From Methylobacter sp. (GTDB taxonomy: Bacteria; Pseudomonadota; Gammaproteobacteria; Methylococcales; Methylomonadaceae), in contig PMJA01000274.1 of NCBI GenBank assembly GCA_003158415.1, positions 1 through 9,783 on the forward strand: a DNA stretch of 9,783 bases, written 5' to 3'. This document shows, in pieces, positions 6,242 through 9,783 of the stretch; positions within the stretch are counted from its first letter, which is position 1; every line of letters begins with the position of its first letter. A program made the position numbers and the translations under genes. A model generated the notes under the pieces. It was given only the letters and a program-made list of their open reading frames with translations, made no database searches and was not told where the DNA came from.

Positions 6242-8182
6242 ATGGTTATTTTTACCCCTATTACCTCAGTCGATTACTTGAAGCAAGCGTGTTTATTGAT
6301 TTTCCTGATGTTTTTTTTCGGCGCAGCCTCCGCCAAAGAACATCATTTTCTGGTGCTTAATTATCACGATATCGTCGGCGAGGAAGGCGCTAAACCGCCG
6401 TTTAATTCGATGGATGTCAGCGTCGATCATTTTGAAGAACAACTGGCTTGGTTGAAAAAAACAGGCTACCAGATCGTCAGCGTGCAAAATGTCCTGGATG
6501 CAGCGGCGGGCAAGACTGAGTTACCCAATAAAGCCGCACTGTTGACCTTTGATGATGGCTATCAGAGTTTTTATACCCGAATCTTTCCGCTATTAAAAAA
6601 GCACCATTATCCGGCTACGGTGGCTCTAGTGGGCGCATGGATGGACGGCGACCTCACGACATACGATGCAGGCAAGCCCTTGCTGAATTGGGATCAGGTC
6701 AGGGAGATGGTAGAATCAGGCTTGGTTGAGATCGCCTCGCACAGTTATGACCTGCATAAAGGCATAACCGCTAATCCGCAAGGCAATACGCAGGCGGCGG
6801 CGGTTACCCGCTTGTATGACGACCCCATGCTGGTTTACGAAACCGATGAAGAGTACCGCCAACGTATTCATACCGCCCTGTTGAAAAGCGCCGAATTCAT
6901 TTTTCAACATGCCGGTGTTAGGCCCCGGGCTATGGTTTGGCCTTATGGCGAATATAATCAACTGACCGTGCAGGCCGCGCGTGAAGTCGGCATGCCTATG
7001 ACGATGGGACTATTGGACGGCTTTAACACGGTAGCCAATATAAGTGCCTTACAGCGCTTAATTATGGTGGACAATCCCGATCTTAAGCAATTTATAGAAA
7101 TTGTTACCGGGCTGCGTGCTGACAGGTCGTTGCGGGTTGCGCATCTGGACATGGATTATATTTATGATAAAGACCCGGAACAAACCGAGCGTAATCTGGA
7201 TGCCGTGGTTCAGCGCATTAAAGATATGCACATCAATACGGTTTTTTTGCAGGCCTACTCCGATCCTGACGGCGACGGCAATGCCGAGCAACTCTATTTT
7301 CCCAATCGACATTTACCGGTCAGGCAGGATTTGTTCAACCGGGTGGCCTGGCAATTAAAAACGGCCGCCAGAGTCAAGGTTTATGCCTGGATGCCGATTA
7401 TGGCCTATCAGGGCGATGTGCCGGAATCCTGGACTGTTCAGGAGTGGCGCGAAGGCAAGGCGCAAAAATCCAGCCATATTTATACCAGACTGTCACCGTT
7501 TAATCCCGAAGCCCGTGAATATGTGGCTGAAATTTACGAGGACTTGGCCAAACATTGTAGTTTTGACGGCATTTTATTTCATGACGACGGCATTTTATCG
7601 GATTATGAAGATGTCTCTCCGGTAGCATTAGCTTATACGAAAGAAGCATGGGGACTGCCCGATCAATTTGAAGAACTGCATGCAACCCCCTCCATGCGTA
7701 TGACTTGGGCGCAGCATAAAACCGAGTTGATCAATCGGTTTACCGATGAATTGGCGGATCGGGTGCGTATTTATCGGCCGGGCATCAAGACGGCCCGGAA
7801 TATCTATGCGCTACCGTTGTTAAAGCCCTACAGTGAAGAATGGTACGCACAGTCTTTTCAATCCTTTTTAGCGCATTATGATTATGTTGCCATTGAAGCC
7901 ATGCCGTTTATGGAAGAAGCAAAAAATCCCATGCAGTGGCTGACGCAACTGGTAAAAACAGTCGCTAAACAGCCCGACGGTCTTAAAAAGACCTTATTTG
8001 AGTTGCAGGCGGTGAACTGGAAAACCCATGAGAAAATCCCCATGCCGGTATTTAATGAACAGCTGGCGTTATTGAAAAAACTCGGAGTCCAGCATATCGG
8101 TTATTATCCTGACAACGTTTTTACGGATCAGCCGCGCTTGAAAGATTTACAACACAATTTTGCACAACAGACCTTGTATTAG
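6242..8182 (+). CDS. pgaB: Poly-beta-1,6-N-acetylglucosamine N-deacetylase / PNAG hydrolase PgaB
   Basis: Periplasmic enzyme that partly de-N-acetylates PNAG, a step needed for its export in E. coli, and carries a second hydrolase domain. From the chosen ATG it has 646 residues. Residues 1-31 are a signal peptide (hydrophobic 16-27, ending AASA). The N-terminal CE4 deacetylase domain has motif 1 TFDDG (Asp104/Asp105), motif 2 HSYDLH with metal-ligand histidines 167 and 172, and motif 3 WPYGEYN (233-239). The C-terminal GH153-type domain starts about residue 300 (HLDMDYIYD) and has FDGILFHDDG (441-450), where the catalytic Asp of E. coli PgaB lies. Both active sites look intact. No lipobox cysteine is present, unlike E. 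coli PgaB. The longer frame opens with TTG at 6209, but ATG 6242, behind a weak GGA, gives the better signal peptide. pgaC follows after 72 bp. Confidence 0.93.
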   Translation: MVIFTPITSVDYLKQACLLIFLMFFFGAASAKEHHFLVLNYHDIVGEEGAKPPFNSMDVSVDHFEEQLAWLKKTGYQIVSVQNVLDAAAGKTELPNKAALLTFDDGYQSFYTRIFPLLKKHHYPATVALVGAWMDGDLTTYDAGKPLLNWDQVREMVESGLVEIASHSYDLHKGITANPQGNTQAAAVTRLYDDPMLVYETDEEYRQRIHTALLKSAEFIFQHAGVRPRAMVWPYGEYNQLTVQAAREVGMPMTMGLLDGFNTVANISALQRLIMVDNPDLKQFIEIVTGLRADRSLRVAHLDMDYIYDKDPEQTERNLDAVVQRIKDMHINTVFLQAYSDPDGDGNAEQLYFPNRHLPVRQDLFNRVAWQLKTAARVKVYAWMPIMAYQGDVPESWTVQEWREGKAQKSSHIYTRLSPFNPEAREYVAEIYEDLAKHCSFDGILFHDDGILSDYEDVSPVALAYTKEAWGLPDQFEELHATPSMRMTWAQHKTELINRFTDELADRVRIYRPGIKTARNIYALPLLKPYSEEWYAQSFQSFLAHYDYVAIEAMPFMEEAKNPMQWLTQLVKTVAKQPDGLKKTLFELQAVNWKTHEKIPMPVFNEQLALLKKLGVQHIGYYPDNVFTDQPRLKDLQHNFAQQTLY

Positions 8183-8254
8183 CCATGAGTTTTGTTTTAA
8201 TCAACCTGTCCTAGCTGCCCCGCCCTTATTTCATGCTGCACACCACGGAAAACC

Positions 8255-9583
8255 ATGAACACCTCATTGCAAAACTTGAGCGTATTATTACAAAGCCAAT
8301 GGCATTATTTTGTGTCGGTATGGGAGCCGATAGATGGCGTCATTGAAGGATTCATTTATTACTACCCTTTGTTTATGGCCTACATCTGGATGTTTGGCGC
8401 AATTATTTTTTATTTCCGCCATGAATGGCGCGGACATAGTCATAGCGAACACTCGCCCGAATTAAAGGAATATCCCCCTGTTTCCATTTTGGTGCCCTGC
8501 TATAACGAAGCGGACAATGTCCGTGAAACCGTGGAAATTTTGCTACGGCAAAAATACCCGTCATTCGAAATTATTGCCATTAATGACGGCAGTAAAGACA
8601 ACACCCTGGAGATATTGCAGGAATTATCCGAACAACACCCTCAACTTCGAGTCATCAATTTACACACCAACCAAGGCAAGGCCATGGGCTTGCGTAGCGG
8701 TGCCTTGTTGGCCAATAATGAAATCCTGATTTGCATTGATGGCGATGCGTTGTTGGCGCCCGAAGCCATCGCCTGGATGGTGCGGCATTTTCTTGACAAC
8801 CCCAATGTCGGCGCAGTCACCGGCAATCCGCGCATACGCAATCGCTCTACACTGTTAGGCAGGCTTCAGGTGGGCGAATTCTCGGCCATTGTTGGCATGA
8901 TCAAACGGGCGCAACGGTGTTACGGGCATGTATTCACCGTCTCCGGTGTGATTGCCGCATTCCGAAAGTCTGCATTGCATGATGTAGGTTATTGGAGCAA
9001 CGACATGGTCACCGAAGATATAGACATCAGCTGGAAATTACAACTGGCCGGGTGGTCGATCCATTTTGAACCGAACGCTTTATGCTGGGTGTTGATGCCC
9101 GAAACCCTGGAAGGCTTGTGGAAACAGCGGGTGCGCTGGGCGCAGGGCGGTACAGAAGTGTTGCTGCGTTATTTTCACGCCCTATTCCGCTGGTCGTCGC
9201 GTGGGATGTGGCTGCTATACGCTGAATGCCTGATCAGTATTTTTTGGGCATTTTTAATACTGCTGCATATAGTGCTCGCACCCATGGAATTGTTTACCGA
9301 AACGACCCGGCAATCATTGCACGATCTCAGCCCCAGCTGGACCAGCATGTTGCTGAGCCTGACCTGTCTTATACAATTCGGCGTCAGTCTGTCCATTGAT
9401 TCGCATTACGAATCTCGTACCGGCGGCGTTGCCCGATACTATTACTGGATGGTATGGTATCCCATCGTGTACTGGCTTATAAACGTCGGCACGACTATCG
9501 TCGGCTCGATACGGGCGATAAAAAAGAAACGCGGACAACGCGCCGTATGGGTCACAGTGGACAGAGGCTTGCGCAATAAATGA
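8255..9583 (+). CDS. pgaC: Poly-beta-1,6-N-acetyl-D-glucosamine synthase PgaC (GT2 glycosyltransferase)
   Basis: Inner-membrane processive glycosyltransferase that polymerises UDP-GlcNAc into PNAG together with PgaD. It has 442 residues, the family's usual length. One hydrophobic segment (about 31-54) precedes the cytoplasmic GT2 domain. The GT2 domain shows VPCYNE (80-85), Asp111 in INDGSKD, the DxD-type IDGDA (Asp162/Asp164), the catalytic-base motif TED (253-255) and QRVRW (291-295), the QxxRW signature of processive synthases. C-terminal membrane segments lie at about 317-343, 363-382 and 394-418. Start: GGAA at 8247-8250 precedes the ATG. It overlaps pgaD by four bases (ATGA), implying coupled translation. 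In E. coli, c-di-GMP activates the PgaC-PgaD complex; whether that holds here is not visible. Confidence 0.96.
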   Translation: MNTSLQNLSVLLQSQWHYFVSVWEPIDGVIEGFIYYYPLFMAYIWMFGAIIFYFRHEWRGHSHSEHSPELKEYPPVSILVPCYNEADNVRETVEILLRQKYPSFEIIAINDGSKDNTLEILQELSEQHPQLRVINLHTNQGKAMGLRSGALLANNEILICIDGDALLAPEAIAWMVRHFLDNPNVGAVTGNPRIRNRSTLLGRLQVGEFSAIVGMIKRAQRCYGHVFTVSGVIAAFRKSALHDVGYWSNDMVTEDIDISWKLQLAGWSIHFEPNALCWVLMPETLEGLWKQRVRWAQGGTEVLLRYFHALFRWSSRGMWLLYAECLISIFWAFLILLHIVLAPMELFTETTRQSLHDLSPSWTSMLLSLTCLIQFGVSLSIDSHYESRTGGVARYYYWMVWYPIVYWLINVGTTIVGSIRAIKKKRGQRAVWVTVDRGLRNK

Positions 9584-9783
9584 AAGAATACATTATTAAT
9601 GCCCCTCAGTTACAAACCCTGCGCAAACGGATAGGCGCCTTATTTGTTTGGGCCGTATGTTGGATCATGTGGATTTATTTATTGTTCCCCCTGGTCGCCT
9701 TAAGCAATTGGCTGATGGGCGATAGAAAAATGATCAATGAAATGCGCTGGTTCGGCGGCTACAAAAGCCTGCTGGAACTCATG
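9580..9783 (+). CDS. pgaD: PgaD-like PNAG synthase accessory protein (5' part only)
   Basis: The first 68 codons are visible and the gene runs off the right edge; PgaD proteins are usually around 140-160 residues. The ATG overlaps the pgaC TGA by four bases. The N-terminus is polar and basic (MKEYIINAPQ, then LRKR), followed by a long Trp-rich hydrophobic segment (about 20-44) and a cytoplasmic or periplasmic loop, as expected for the first of PgaD's two membrane helices. The call rests on this topology and on its position directly after pgaC; PgaD proteins are poorly conserved. No strong ribosome site of its own is seen (AGAGG about 12 bases upstream), consistent with translational coupling. 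Confidence 0.85.
   Translation, partial: MKEYIINAPQLQTLRKRIGALFVWAVCWIMWIYLLFPLVALSNWLMGDRKMINEMRWFGGYKSLLELM

Overview
The window looks like a gammaproteobacterial chromosome fragment with moderate GC content. Protein resemblances and the mix of genes suggest a Methylococcales-type methanotroph or a relative, but no methanotrophy marker is present, so that placement is only an impression. All genes are uninterrupted. I see no tRNA, rRNA, CRISPR array, insertion sequence or phage gene. No gene-free stretch exceeds 300 bases.

Left part (1-2841, minus strand). A two-domain malic enzyme of the MaeB type (malic enzyme plus phosphotransacetylase-like domain) runs off the left edge. Upstream of it on the same strand is a small lipoprotein of unrecognised family. 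An 8-bp inverted repeat of the GATC/ATCG type sits in the 103-bp gap between them.

Middle part (2842-4874). A divergent 280-bp region leads to a group 1 truncated hemoglobin on the plus strand. Its extended -10 promoter is bracketed by two perfect palindromes, and an 11-bp hairpin follows the gene. Next come a secreted GH17-like glycoside hydrolase, preceded by a plausible sigma70 promoter, and then a perfect 16-bp, 3-nt-loop hairpin.

Right part (4964-9783, plus strand). An S11-family D-Ala-D-Ala carboxypeptidase (PBP5/6-like) has a lysine-rich tail in place of the usual C-terminal domain. It is followed by pgaB, pgaC and the start of pgaD. These encode the deacetylase/hydrolase, the membrane synthase and the synthase partner for poly-beta-1,6-N-acetylglucosamine (PNAG), a biofilm exopolysaccharide. 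In the E. coli scheme, PgaC and PgaD polymerise and export the chain across the inner membrane, PgaB partly deacetylates it in the periplasm, and PgaA exports it through the outer membrane. No pgaA precedes pgaB here. The preceding genes are instead two envelope-directed enzymes, a glycosidase and a peptidoglycan peptidase. PgaB also lacks a lipobox. The export arrangement may therefore differ from E. coli, or pgaA may lie beyond the right edge.
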